This document shows positions 1 to 7,577 of a DNA stretch of 37,786 bases, piece by piece. The stretch is from Spirochaetota bacterium. Lineage in GTDB: Bacteria > Spirochaetota > Spirochaetia > Treponematales > Rectinemataceae. The position numbers and the translations under genes were made by a program. The DNA is taken from assembly GCA_022711355.1 (NCBI GenBank), contig JAKLFE010000043.1, forward strand, positions 1 to 37,786. Reading direction: 5' to 3'. The notes under the pieces are model-generated. The model saw nothing but the letters and a program-made list of their open reading frames with translations, had not been told where the DNA came from and made no database searches. Numbering within the stretch: position 1 is the first letter of the stretch; each line of letters opens with the position of its first letter.

Positions 1-356
1 GCTCCTGCTACATAGGCGACGTCATGGAGAACTACGAGCTCCACCGCGAGCTCCTGGGCCTGCCCCGCTACGCCTTCCCCGCGGCGATGCTCTGCCTCGG
101 CTACCCCACCGCCCAGCAGCGCGAGCGCCCCCAGCCCCCGCGCTTCGACCGCCGCCACGTCGTCTTCGCGGACCGCTACGAGCGCCGCAGCCCCGAGGAC
201 TTCGCCCAGATGTTCGGGGGCCCCTTCTACGCCGGGGCGAGCCTCCTTCCCGGGGCGGGCAACTACGGCCAGCACGTGTACCGGCGCAAGTTCGCCGCCG
301 GCTACAGCCTCGAGATGCGCCGCTCCGTGCGCCGCGCCCTCGAGGAGTGGAAGTAG
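1..356 (+). CDS. Nitroreductase family protein, C-terminal part (5' end outside window)
   Basis: The reading frame is open from the first bases of the window and runs to a TAG stop, so the ATG at 24 is not the start. The translated fragment begins SCYIGDVMENYE, which matches the 'GSCYIGDI-x-ENYE' stretch of FMN-dependent nitroreductases. It is followed by the family's FP-x-x-MLCLGYPT segment and a downstream PRFDRRHVVF region. Proteins of this family are soluble FMN flavoproteins that use NAD(P)H to reduce nitro-aromatics, quinones or similar acceptors; the substrate cannot be told from the tail. About 117 residues are visible, roughly the last half to two fifths of a typical family member. 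A strong hairpin terminator follows 38 bases after the stop, so this is the last gene of its transcript. Confidence 0.85.
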   Translation, partial: SCYIGDVMENYELHRELLGLPRYAFPAAMLCLGYPTAQQRERPQPPRFDRRHVVFADRYERRSPEDFAQMFGGPFYAGASLLPGAGNYGQHVYRRKFAAGYSLEMRRSVRRALEEWK

Positions 357-393
357 GCCGCTTCCCGCGCCTGGCGCCGCGCCATGGAAAACG

Positions 394-423
394 AAGGGCC
401 GCCCGATAGGGCGGCCCTTTTTT
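394..423 (+). terminator. Rho-independent terminator after the nitroreductase gene
   Basis: An 11-bp perfect stem (AAGGGCCGCCC / GGGCGGCCCTT) closes a GATA tetraloop and runs into six T residues at 418-423. It lies between the nitroreductase stop (356) and the convergent LysM gene stop (439). On the minus strand the hairpin is followed by a weaker CGTTTTCC tract, so it may also end the LysM transcript. Confidence 0.92.
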
Positions 424-438
424 ACGCGTTAGGCGGAC

Positions 439-1146
439 TTACTTGCGGGGCAGGGGCGTATAGGTCTTGGAGGGATCCCAGGCGCCCTCGCGCTCCTCGC
501 CCTTGATGCTCGGGATCTGCAGGACCTGGCCCGGGTAGATGAGGTTCGGGTTGTTCGGATCCCGGAAGGTCTTCTTGTTGGCCTCGTAGATCACCGGCCA
601 CTTGAGGGGGTTGTTGTAGATGAAGGGGTACTCCGCGATCCGCCATAGGCAGTCGCGGCGCGCGGGGATGAGCCTTACCGTGTAGGTGGCGGGCAGGGGC
701 GGGGTCCCCGAGGCGGCCTTGACCCCGGAGAGGGCGGTCAGCACGGCGCGGGCGTGGTCCCGGGCCGCGGGATACTCCTCGCCGCCGTAGGAGGCGGAGG
801 AGGCCTCCATCTCGACCTTCGCCGCCGCGTACTCGGCGGGGTAGGCCTTGGGGGCTCCCGCCTTCTCGGCCCAGGCGAGGCGATCCCTGGCCTGGGCCAT
901 GGCGCGCTCGGCCTCGGCCTTGGCCACCATCTTGGCCACGTACTGGTCGGAGAGGGAGGCGTATTCGCTGGCCTGGGCGGCGTAGCCGGCGGCGGAGTCG
1001 TAGTCCCCGTCGCCGAAGGCCTTCTCGGCCATGGCCTTGAGCTCGATGCTCCGCTGGTAATAGGAATTGTCCTTGAGGCTCTGCGCCTGCAGGCTCACCG
1101 CCGCGGCGAGGAGCGCGAGGACGAGTATCGCTGCGAGCTTTTTCAT
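439..1146 (-). CDS. Exported LysM-domain protein
   Basis: The protein is 235 aa. It starts MKKLAAILVLALLAAAVSLQAQ, a classical signal peptide with probable cleavage after residue 20-22. The middle (about 25-150) is Ala-rich and helical with repeated 'DYDSAAxYAxxA' TPR-like phases. A LysM peptidoglycan-binding domain lies at about 155-212 (YTVRLI...LWRIAE...WPVIYEANK...NLIYPGQVLQIP). It probably sits in the periplasm bound to peptidoglycan. The start chosen (1146) follows a GGGGAAAG-like ribosome site. The same frame is open far upstream, but that stretch is the antisense-like shadow of the neighbouring lipoprotein gene. Only 17 bases separate it from the upstream lipoprotein gene, so the two are one operon. 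The precise role is unknown. Confidence 0.87.
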   Translation of the reverse strand: MKKLAAILVLALLAAAVSLQAQSLKDNSYYQRSIELKAMAEKAFGDGDYDSAAGYAAQASEYASLSDQYVAKMVAKAEAERAMAQARDRLAWAEKAGAPKAYPAEYAAAKVEMEASSASYGGEEYPAARDHARAVLTALSGVKAASGTPPLPATYTVRLIPARRDCLWRIAEYPFIYNNPLKWPVIYEANKKTFRDPNNPNLIYPGQVLQIPSIKGEEREGAWDPSKTYTPLPRK

Positions 1147-1163
1147 GGTTCTTTCCCCTTCCC

Positions 1164-2300
1164 TCACCGGGCCGCGGCCTGGCCGACCAGGGCGTCGGCC
1201 TCCTGGGCCTTGCGGGCGCTGTCGGCCGCGGCCGCGGCCGCCGCCTCCATCGCCTCCTTGGCCTTTGCCCGCTTGACTGCGGCCTCGTCGTAGGCCGCGT
1301 CGAAGGCGGCCTTGGACTCGTCGAAGGCGGCCTTGGCCTCCTCGTACTCGCCCGAGGTGAGCTTGGCCACGCCCCGCTCGTAGACCGCGAGGGCCTCGTC
1401 GTACTGCTGCTTGACGGCGACCTGGGCCTTGATCTCCTCGGACTTCTGCTTGGCGTCGTCGGACTTCTGCTTGGAGCCCGTGGCCTCGGCCTGGCGGCCC
1501 TTCTGGACCACGAGGTTGAAGCGGAGGATGGCCTCGTCGAGCAGGTCGACGCCGGAGGCGCGGGAGTCGAGGGCCCCGGTGGCCCACATGCCCTCCTCGG
1601 CGGCGTACTTGTTCTCGGCGAGCTGGTTGTTGCCGGAGTCCCACTTGGCGTAGTCCTTCTCGGCTATGCCCGCGCGGAGCTCCCCGCCCACGGAGCGCTT
1701 GTAGGCGAGCTCGAAGTAGAGCCGCGCCTCCTCGAAGGCGGCGACGGAGGGCTCGTGCTTGCCCGACTCGACGAGGGCGGCGGCGGCGGCGTAGGCCTTC
1801 TCTCCGGCCTGGAAGCGGTCGGCGGCCTTCGCGTCGGCGCCGGCCTTGAGGGCCGTGGCCTTCATCTGGTCGGCCTGCTCGCGCTTGGCCTCGGCCAGCG
1901 CGACGACGCCCTTCGCGATGAGGGCCTCGTAGGAGGCGATCGAGGCCTCGAGGGCGGCCTTGGCCTCGCCGGATTTCTGGGCGTCCTTGGAGGCCGCGTT
2001 GTGCGACTCCACGGCGGAGGCGTACTTCGCCTCGGATGCCTTGTAGTCCTCGGGGAGGACCTCGAAGAGCTTCAGGTCGAAGGACTTCTTCTTGAGCTCC
2101 TTCGCCTTGGCGAGGAGGGCGTCGAGATCGGCCTGGCTGGCGCCCGCCAGGGCCTTGGGCTCGGGTGCCGGCTCCGCGGGCTTCTCGATCGGGGCGGGCT
2201 CGGGCTCGGGGGCCGCGGGCTTGGAGGCGCAGGAGCCGAGGAGGAGGGCGATCAGCACGAGCAAGGACGCCGAGGCTCGTAAGTTTTTACCTGGAATCAT
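1164..2300 (-). CDS. Ala/Lys/Glu-rich lipoprotein
   Basis: The protein is 378 aa. A signal sequence (MIPGKNLRASASLLVLIALL) ends in a lipobox LLGSC with the lipidated cysteine at residue 24. A Pro/Glu spacer follows (about 28-52), then a long, almost wholly helical body rich in Ala, Lys and Glu with repeated 'YxxAxxAFxEAxxAF' phases (for example YEEAKAAFDESKAAFDAAYD near 315-335). This suggests a coiled-coil or TPR-like rod standing off the membrane. AGGAGG at 2307-2312 is six bases from the ATG at 2300. An ATG two codons upstream directly abuts the AGGAGG and is less likely. It is the promoter-proximal gene of the operon with the LysM protein; together they may link membrane and peptidoglycan, which is inference. 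I do not recognise a named family. Confidence 0.82.
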   Translation of the reverse strand: MIPGKNLRASASLLVLIALLLGSCASKPAAPEPEPAPIEKPAEPAPEPKALAGASQADLDALLAKAKELKKKSFDLKLFEVLPEDYKASEAKYASAVESHNAASKDAQKSGEAKAALEASIASYEALIAKGVVALAEAKREQADQMKATALKAGADAKAADRFQAGEKAYAAAAALVESGKHEPSVAAFEEARLYFELAYKRSVGGELRAGIAEKDYAKWDSGNNQLAENKYAAEEGMWATGALDSRASGVDLLDEAILRFNLVVQKGRQAEATGSKQKSDDAKQKSEEIKAQVAVKQQYDEALAVYERGVAKLTSGEYEEAKAAFDESKAAFDAAYDEAAVKRAKAKEAMEAAAAAAADSARKAQEADALVGQAAAR

Positions 2301-2320
2301 AGGCATCCTCCTGGGATTCG

Positions 2321-2365
2321 TATGGGATATACCCATATACTACCATGACGATCGGCCCAGGGCAA
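2321..2365 (-). promoter_or_regulatory. Promoter of the lipoprotein-LysM operon with an overlapping inverted repeat
   Basis: On the minus strand a -35 TTGCCC (2360-2365) and a -10 TAGTAT (2337-2342) are separated by exactly 17 bases. An inverted repeat TATGGG-ATATA-CCCATA (2321-2337) touches the -10 and covers the expected start site near 2330, the position expected for a repressor operator. The 332-base stretch 2301-2632 otherwise holds this promoter, the 24-bp palindrome and the divergent dtxR-type promoter, and no gene that I can support. Confidence 0.55.
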
Positions 2366-2482
2366 ACCTTTGCTCGAAAAAAAGGCGTTTTCCGGGCGGA
2401 GGATCATGCGCGGCCGCTCATCGGCGCCGCCGGAATCTCGATGCGCCACAAAGGAATACGGCGATCGTCAGCCCCGACCCGC

Positions 2483-2506
2483 CGGATCGGTCCCGGGACC
2501 GATCCG
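2483..2506. repeat. 24-bp perfect palindrome
   Basis: The left half CGGATCGGTCCC is followed at once by its exact reverse complement GGGACCGATCCG with no spacer. It ends three bases before the -35 of the dtxR-type promoter. It has no following T-tract long enough for a terminator, and no gene on the plus strand ends upstream, so an operator or protein-binding site is more likely. Confidence 0.6.
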
Positions 2507-2508
2507 AT

Positions 2509-2538
2509 TTGCCAGGGGCCTCCCAGGGCCGATATACT
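2509..2538 (+). promoter_or_regulatory. Promoter of the DtxR-type regulator gene
   Basis: TTGCCA (2509-2514) and TATACT (2533-2538), each one mismatch from consensus, are separated by 18 bases. The expected start is near 2545, leaving a leader of about 88 bases. A perfect 24-bp palindrome abuts it upstream. Confidence 0.6.
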
Positions 2539-2632
2539 CTCGCGGGCGAGGACCGCCGGCTAACGAGCCCTCGGTCGTGTAACCTTCCGGGTATCGAGCG
2601 CGCCTTCGAAGGTATGGCGCGGAGGAGCATCC

Positions 2633-3028
2633 ATGACCGAAAGCCTCGAAATGTACCTCGAGACCATCAGCCTCCTCCACGACCGGATGCGCATCGCGAG
2701 GGTCACCGACATCGCCGCCGAGCTCGGCGTCTCCAAGCCCTCGGTCCACGCGGCCCTCCACGAGCTCGAGCGCCGGGGCCTGGCCCGGCACGAGCACTAC
2801 GGCGAGGTGCATCTGAGCGCCGAGGGCCGGGAGGCCGCCGCCGAGATCCGCGGGCGCCACGAGCTCCTCGCGGCCTTCCTCCGCGAGGTGGTGGGCGTCT
2901 CGCCCCAGACCGCGGAGCGGGACGGCTGCCGCATCGAGCACTACCTCTCCGAGGAGACCATGGAGCGCATCAAGGCCCTGGCGGGCGAGGCCCTCTCGCG
3001 GAAGGGCCCGGCCGGGGAGGGGGAATAG
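2633..3028 (+). CDS. DtxR/MntR-family metal-dependent repressor (short form, iron-type ligand set)
   Basis: The protein is 131 aa. An N-terminal winged helix-turn-helix (about 1-65: EMYLETISLL...DIAAELGVSKPSVHAALHELERRG) is followed by the metal-binding and dimerisation helices (about 70-125), and there is no SH3-like third domain. The length therefore resembles MntR (about 142 aa) rather than DtxR (about 226 aa). By alignment from memory, the primary-site ligands are M7, E10, H76, C99, E102 and H103. The Met and Cys match DtxR/IdeR (M10, C102), whereas MntR has Asp and Glu at those positions. I therefore infer Fe(II) rather than Mn(II) sensing. GGAGGAG lies seven bases before the ATG. No transporter gene is adjacent except a convergent MFS gene, so its targets are unknown. 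Confidence 0.88.
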   Translation: MTESLEMYLETISLLHDRMRIARVTDIAAELGVSKPSVHAALHELERRGLARHEHYGEVHLSAEGREAAAEIRGRHELLAAFLREVVGVSPQTAERDGCRIEHYLSEETMERIKALAGEALSRKGPAGEGE

Positions 3029-3035
3029 GTTTCGC

Positions 3036-4250
3036 CTAACGCGGCGTCGGCAGGATCGGGCCTGCGCCCGGGGCCTCGGGCCGGCGGCCGGGCAGGCCCC
3101 GGGTCACGATGAAGTTGAGGGCGGCGACGGCCGCCCCGCCCAGGAAGACCCAGCGGTAGCCGGCCTCGCCCCCGCTCCGCCACGCGAGGCCCCCGAGCAT
3201 CGGGAGGAACATCGACACCGCGTGGTCGATGCTGATGCCCGCGGAGAGGGTGGGGGAGAGGTCCTCGGGCCGCCTCACCATGCGCTTGACGTAGACGGCC
3301 CTGGTCATCGAGACGGCGTCCGAGGCCTGGTCGAAGACGTAGCAGGCCGCGACCACGGCGAGGGCGGCGCCCGCGGGCAGGAGGGAGGGGGCGAAGGCGT
3401 AGGCGAGGCAGACGCCGACGGTGAGGAAGGCCTCCCCCCCGAGGACGGCCCGGGGGCCGAAGCGGTCCGTCAGGCGGCCGACCGCCGGCTTGACGACGAC
3501 GCCGAGGAGGGAGACCAGGAGGAAGAGGAAGGTCATCGTCGAGACCGGCTGGCGGAAGAGGTCGACGAGCATCCAGGGGCCGAAGGTGATGAACAGCTGC
3601 TTGCGGGCCCCGTAGAGCACGGAGATGAGGTAGTAGCGGGAGTACTCGCGCCGCAGGACGAAGCGCGGGCGGGGCCCGGGGCGATGGCGGGGGCTCATGG
3701 CCAGGAAGCAGGCCGCGGCGGAGAGGTAGAAGGCGGCGCCCGCGCTGAAGGCCCCGCGGTAGCTCAGCGAGGCGTAGGAGAAGAGGGCGAGGAGGGTCAC
3801 CGAGCCGGCCACGAGGGCCAGGGTGTTGGCTGCCGCGAAGCGCCCGAGGGCCGAGCCCTCGTCCCCCTCGGCGGCGAAGGACATGCCGATCGCGTTGCCC
3901 AGGGGCATGTAGACGTGGGCCCCCGAGCTGTAGACGAAGACCGTGGCGATCATGAGGCCGTAGGAGGCGGGGATCCAGCCCAGGGCGAGCATGCCCGCCC
4001 CCGCGGCGAGGTTGGCGATCATGGCTATCCGCACCTCGCCGAGGAGGGCGAGGGAGGCCACGAAGAGGCTCACGAGGAAGCCCGGCAGCTCCCGGGGGAA
4101 TTCCAGGAAGGTGCGCCGCGCCACGTCCAGGGCGAAGGCGTCCTTGAGGTAGTTGTTGAAGGCGGCCGAGTTGACGCAGGCGCCGAGGCCCATGAGGACG
4201 CTCGCGGCGAGGAAGAGGCGCCGGTCGCGGGCCTCGGGGAGGCCCGTCAT
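3036..4250 (-). CDS. MFS transporter
   Basis: The protein is 404 aa with about 12 hydrophobic segments. A charged central loop near residues 180-200 (SPRHRPGPRPRFVLRREYSRY) separates two six-helix halves, as in major facilitator transporters. A motif-A-like loop, VGRLTDRFGPRA, lies in the second half. The family moves small solutes or drugs across the inner membrane, driven by ion gradients; the substrate cannot be assigned. The ATG at 4250 overlaps the ileS stop as ATGA (4247-4250), so translation is probably coupled to IleRS. The stop lies seven bases from the convergent dtxR-type gene. A coupled drug exporter behind an aminoacyl-tRNA synthetase could be incidental. Confidence 0.85.
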   Translation of the reverse strand: MTGLPEARDRRLFLAASVLMGLGACVNSAAFNNYLKDAFALDVARRTFLEFPRELPGFLVSLFVASLALLGEVRIAMIANLAAGAGMLALGWIPASYGLMIATVFVYSSGAHVYMPLGNAIGMSFAAEGDEGSALGRFAAANTLALVAGSVTLLALFSYASLSYRGAFSAGAAFYLSAAACFLAMSPRHRPGPRPRFVLRREYSRYYLISVLYGARKQLFITFGPWMLVDLFRQPVSTMTFLFLLVSLLGVVVKPAVGRLTDRFGPRAVLGGEAFLTVGVCLAYAFAPSLLPAGAALAVVAACYVFDQASDAVSMTRAVYVKRMVRRPEDLSPTLSAGISIDHAVSMFLPMLGGLAWRSGGEAGYRWVFLGGAAVAALNFIVTRGLPGRRPEAPGAGPILPTPR

Positions 4251-7200
4251 GCCTTGGAGACCGAGACGCGCCAGGTCCTGTCCCCCGCCTCGACCTCGGC
4301 GTAGCCCGCGGCCCCGGCGGGGGCCTCGGTCCAGGCGAGGGAGAGGGCGAGGGTCTCGGACTTGACGAGGTCGGAGAAGCGCTCCAAGGCGGCGCGGAGC
4401 TCGCCGTCGCCCGCGATCTCGAGCCTCACGCGGTCGGTCACCTCGAGGCCCCCCTCCTTGCGCAGGCCCTGCACGCCGCGCACGAGGTCGCGGACGTAGC
4501 CCTCGGCGAGGAGCTCGGGGCTGATCTCGGCGTCGAGGGCCACCGTGAGGGTGCCCTCGTTCAGCACCTTGAGGCCCTCCTTCTCGACGCGGCGCACCTC
4601 CACCTTGGACTTGTCCAGGGCGAAGCGGCGGCCCGCCGCCTCGAGCTCGAGGGAGGCCCCCTCGAGGAGGCTGGCGACCTGGGCCCCGCCGAGGGCCTCG
4701 ATGCGCGCGGCCGCCTCCTTCATGTCCTTGCCGAGCTCCTTGCCCAGGACGCGGAAGTTGGCCTTGGCGGAGTACTCGACGAGCTCCTCCTCGTTCTCGC
4801 GGAAGACCACGCGCTTGACGTTGAGCTCCTCGCGGAGGATCTCCTCCATCTCCCGGAGCACCGCGCGCTCCTCGGCGACCTTGGTGACCAGGTGGACCGA
4901 GGCCAGGGGCTGGCGCACCTTGATGTCGCTCTGCACGCGGAGGGCGCGGCCCATCGAGACCGCGTGCCGCACCGAGGCCATCTTGCGCTCGAGCTCCTCG
5001 TCCCGGTAGCGCGCGTCGTACTCGGGCCAGCCGCAGAGGTGGACCGACTCGGGCTCGCCCTCGGAGCGGAGGTTGCGCCACATGGCCTCGGAGATGAAGG
5101 GGACGAAGGGCGCCGCCACCAGGGCCAGGCGCTTGAGCACGCGGTTCAGGGTGGCGTAGGCCTCGGCCTTGTCCGCGTCGGCGGCCCCGTCGGCCCTGCC
5201 CGCCGCCGGGCGCCAGAAGCGGCGGCGGGAGCGGCGGATGTACCAGTTGTTGAGGCTGTCGACGAAGTCCACGATGGGCGCTATCGCCTGGGGCAGCTCG
5301 TAGGCCTCGAGGCCGTCGCCGACTCCCTTCACCAGGCCCTCGCAGACCGAGAGGATCCAGCGGTCGAGGGGATTGCGCGCGTCCAGGGGCGCCTCGCCGG
5401 GGCCTGCGTCGTCGGCCGAGACGCCGTCTACGTTGGCGTAGGTGACGAAGAAGCCGTAGGCGTTCCACAGGGGGATGAGGATGCCCTTGAGGACCTCCTT
5501 GACCCCCTCGTCGGTGAAGCACAGGTCGCCGGCCGAGAGCACGGGCGAGTTCATGAGGTAGAGCCTGAGGGCGTCGGCGCCGAACTTGTCGATCACCTCC
5601 ATGGGGTCGGTGTAGTTGCGCTGCGACTTGGACATCTTCTTGCCGTCGGCCGCGAGGACCATGCCCGAGACGATGCAGTTCTGGAAGGCGGGCCGGTCGA
5701 AGAGGGCGGCCGCGAGGACCGTCAGCGTGTAGAACCAGCCCCGGGTCTGGTCGAGGCTCTCCGAGATGAAGTCGGCGGGGTAGTGCTCCTCGAAGTGCTT
5801 CTTGTTCTCGATGGGGTAGTGCACCTGGGCGTAGGGCATGGAGCCCGACTCGAACCAGCAGTCGAGGACCTCGGGGATGCGCCGCATGACGCCCCCGCAC
5901 TCGCACTTCGCGGTGATCTCGTCGACGAAGTGCTTGTGGAGGTCGGCCGGCCGGACGCCGGAGAGCTTCTCGAGCTCGTCGCGCGAGCCCACGCAGACGG
6001 TCTTGCCGCAGGACTCGCACTTCCAGATCGGCAGGGGGTTGCCCCAGTAGCGGTTGCGCGAGATGGCCCAGTCGCGGGCGTTCTCGAGCCACTTGCCGAA
6101 GCGCCCATCCTTGATGTGGGCGGGCACCCAGCGGATCTTCGCGTTGGCCGAGAGCATCTTGGGCTTGACGGCGTCCATCCGCACGAACCAGGAGCCGACC
6201 GCGCGGTAGATCAGGGGATGGGAGCAGCGCCAGCAGTGGGGATAGGCGTGCAGGATCTGCTCGCGGCGGACGAGCTTGCCCTCGGCCTTGAGGCGCTCCA
6301 TGATGTCCTTGTCGCAGTCCTTGACGAACCTTCCCGCGTAGTCGCCCACCTCCGCGGTGAACCTGCACTCCGCGTCGACGGGGCAGACCGTGGGCACGCC
6401 CGTGCCCTTCAGGACCTCGTGGTCGTCCTCGCCGAAGCCGGGCGCCGTGTGGACGATGCCCGTGCCGTCCCCGGTGGTGACGTGGCCCCCGGTCACGGTG
6501 CGGAAGGCGTTGGATTCGCGCAACGCGGCGAAGTAGGGGAAGAGGGGCTCGTACTCGATGCCCGCGAGCTCGGCGCCCTTCTTGCGCCAGAGGATCTCGG
6601 GCATCGCGCCTTCCTTGTAGTAGGCGGGGAGCCGCGACTCGGCCAGGAGGTAGCGCTCCTCGCCGTCCCGCACCAGGACGTAGTCGATCTCCGGCCCGAG
6701 GCAGAGGGCGAGGTTCGAGGGGAGGGTCCAGGGCGTGGTCGTCCAGGCCAGGAGGTAGGTACGTCCCTCCGCCAGGCGGAGGGCGTCCGCGAGGCCGGCC
6801 AGGGAGGCGGGCGCGGAGACCGCCTTGAAGCGGAGGGTGATGGCCGGGTCGTGGACGTCCTTGTAGCCGCCGAGGGCCAGCTCGTGGTTGGACAGGACGG
6901 TCGAGCAGCGGGGGCAGTAGGGGAGGATGTAGTGGCCCTCGTAGACCAGGCCCTTGTCCCACAGGCTCTTTACCACCCACCAGATGGACTCCATGTAGTC
7001 GGGGTCCATGGTCTTGTAGTCGTGGTCGAAGTCGACCCACCTGCCCGCGCGGGTCATGATGGTCCGCCACTCCTTGACGTAGCGGAGGACCGAGGCACGG
7101 CAGGCCTCGTTGAACTTCGCGATGCCGTACTTCTCGATGTCGGTCTTGGAGTCGAGGCCGAGCTCCTTCTCGATGAGGTTCTCGACCGGCAGGCCGTGGC

Positions 7201-7459
7201 AGTCCCAGCCGAAGCGGCGCTCGACCTTGAAGCCGCGCATCGTCTTGTAGCGGGGGATGATGTCCTTGATCGTGCCCGGGACGAAGTGGCCGAAGTGGGG
7301 CAGGCCCGTGGCGAAGGGGGGGCCGTCGTAGAAGACGTACTCGGGCGCCCCCTCGCGCTGGGTGATGGAAGCCTCGAAGATCCTCCGCTCCTCCCAGAAT
7401 CGGACTATGTCCTCCTCCATGCGCGGAAAGCTGACCTTCGGATCCACGGGCTTGTACAC
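4247..7459 (-). CDS. ileS: Isoleucyl-tRNA synthetase, eukaryote-like type 2
   Basis: The protein is 1070 aa and charges tRNA-Ile with isoleucine in the cytoplasm. The class I signatures are HFGH (residues 55-58, after DGPPFATGLP) and KMSKS (608-612). The editing domain lies between them, with Cys pairs at CPRC, HCWRC and CESCGKTVC. The C-terminal part is long (IRRSRRRFW anticodon-binding region, then ELLAEGYVRDLVRGVQGLRK). The 'PHFGHFVPGTIKDI' context and the C-terminal extension instead of a terminal zinc ribbon fit the eukaryote-like IleRS2 class, known for low mupirocin sensitivity. The start is GTG at 7459, eight bases after GGAGG; the open frame upstream of it lacks a ribosome site. The stop overlaps the MFS start. 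It is divergent from the DUF4384 gene. Confidence 0.95.
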   Translation of the reverse strand: MYKPVDPKVSFPRMEEDIVRFWEERRIFEASITQREGAPEYVFYDGPPFATGLPHFGHFVPGTIKDIIPRYKTMRGFKVERRFGWDCHGLPVENLIEKELGLDSKTDIEKYGIAKFNEACRASVLRYVKEWRTIMTRAGRWVDFDHDYKTMDPDYMESIWWVVKSLWDKGLVYEGHYILPYCPRCSTVLSNHELALGGYKDVHDPAITLRFKAVSAPASLAGLADALRLAEGRTYLLAWTTTPWTLPSNLALCLGPEIDYVLVRDGEERYLLAESRLPAYYKEGAMPEILWRKKGAELAGIEYEPLFPYFAALRESNAFRTVTGGHVTTGDGTGIVHTAPGFGEDDHEVLKGTGVPTVCPVDAECRFTAEVGDYAGRFVKDCDKDIMERLKAEGKLVRREQILHAYPHCWRCSHPLIYRAVGSWFVRMDAVKPKMLSANAKIRWVPAHIKDGRFGKWLENARDWAISRNRYWGNPLPIWKCESCGKTVCVGSRDELEKLSGVRPADLHKHFVDEITAKCECGGVMRRIPEVLDCWFESGSMPYAQVHYPIENKKHFEEHYPADFISESLDQTRGWFYTLTVLAAALFDRPAFQNCIVSGMVLAADGKKMSKSQRNYTDPMEVIDKFGADALRLYLMNSPVLSAGDLCFTDEGVKEVLKGILIPLWNAYGFFVTYANVDGVSADDAGPGEAPLDARNPLDRWILSVCEGLVKGVGDGLEAYELPQAIAPIVDFVDSLNNWYIRRSRRRFWRPAAGRADGAADADKAEAYATLNRVLKRLALVAAPFVPFISEAMWRNLRSEGEPESVHLCGWPEYDARYRDEELERKMASVRHAVSMGRALRVQSDIKVRQPLASVHLVTKVAEERAVLREMEEILREELNVKRVVFRENEEELVEYSAKANFRVLGKELGKDMKEAAARIEALGGAQVASLLEGASLELEAAGRRFALDKSKVEVRRVEKEGLKVLNEGTLTVALDAEISPELLAEGYVRDLVRGVQGLRKEGGLEVTDRVRLEIAGDGELRAALERFSDLVKSETLALSLAWTEAPAGAAGYAEVEAGDRTWRVSVSKA

Positions 7460-7531
7460 GATGACTTCCTCCAGCGGTTGGTTCCGGCGAGTATGCCATG
7501 GAAAGCGGCCGCTTTTCCAGTATGGCGCCGC

Positions 7532-7560
7532 TTCCGCTCCCTTCACCGGCGCGGTATAGT
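7532..7560 (+). promoter_or_regulatory. Possible promoter of the DUF4384 gene
   Basis: TATAGT (7555-7560) is a good -10. The -35 at 17 bases (TTCCGC, 7532-7537) is poor. The start would be near 7567, leaving an 11-base leader that contains GGGGGG. It lies in the 118-base gap divergent from ileS. Confidence 0.4.
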
Positions 7561-7577
7561 TCCCGAGGGGGGAAACG

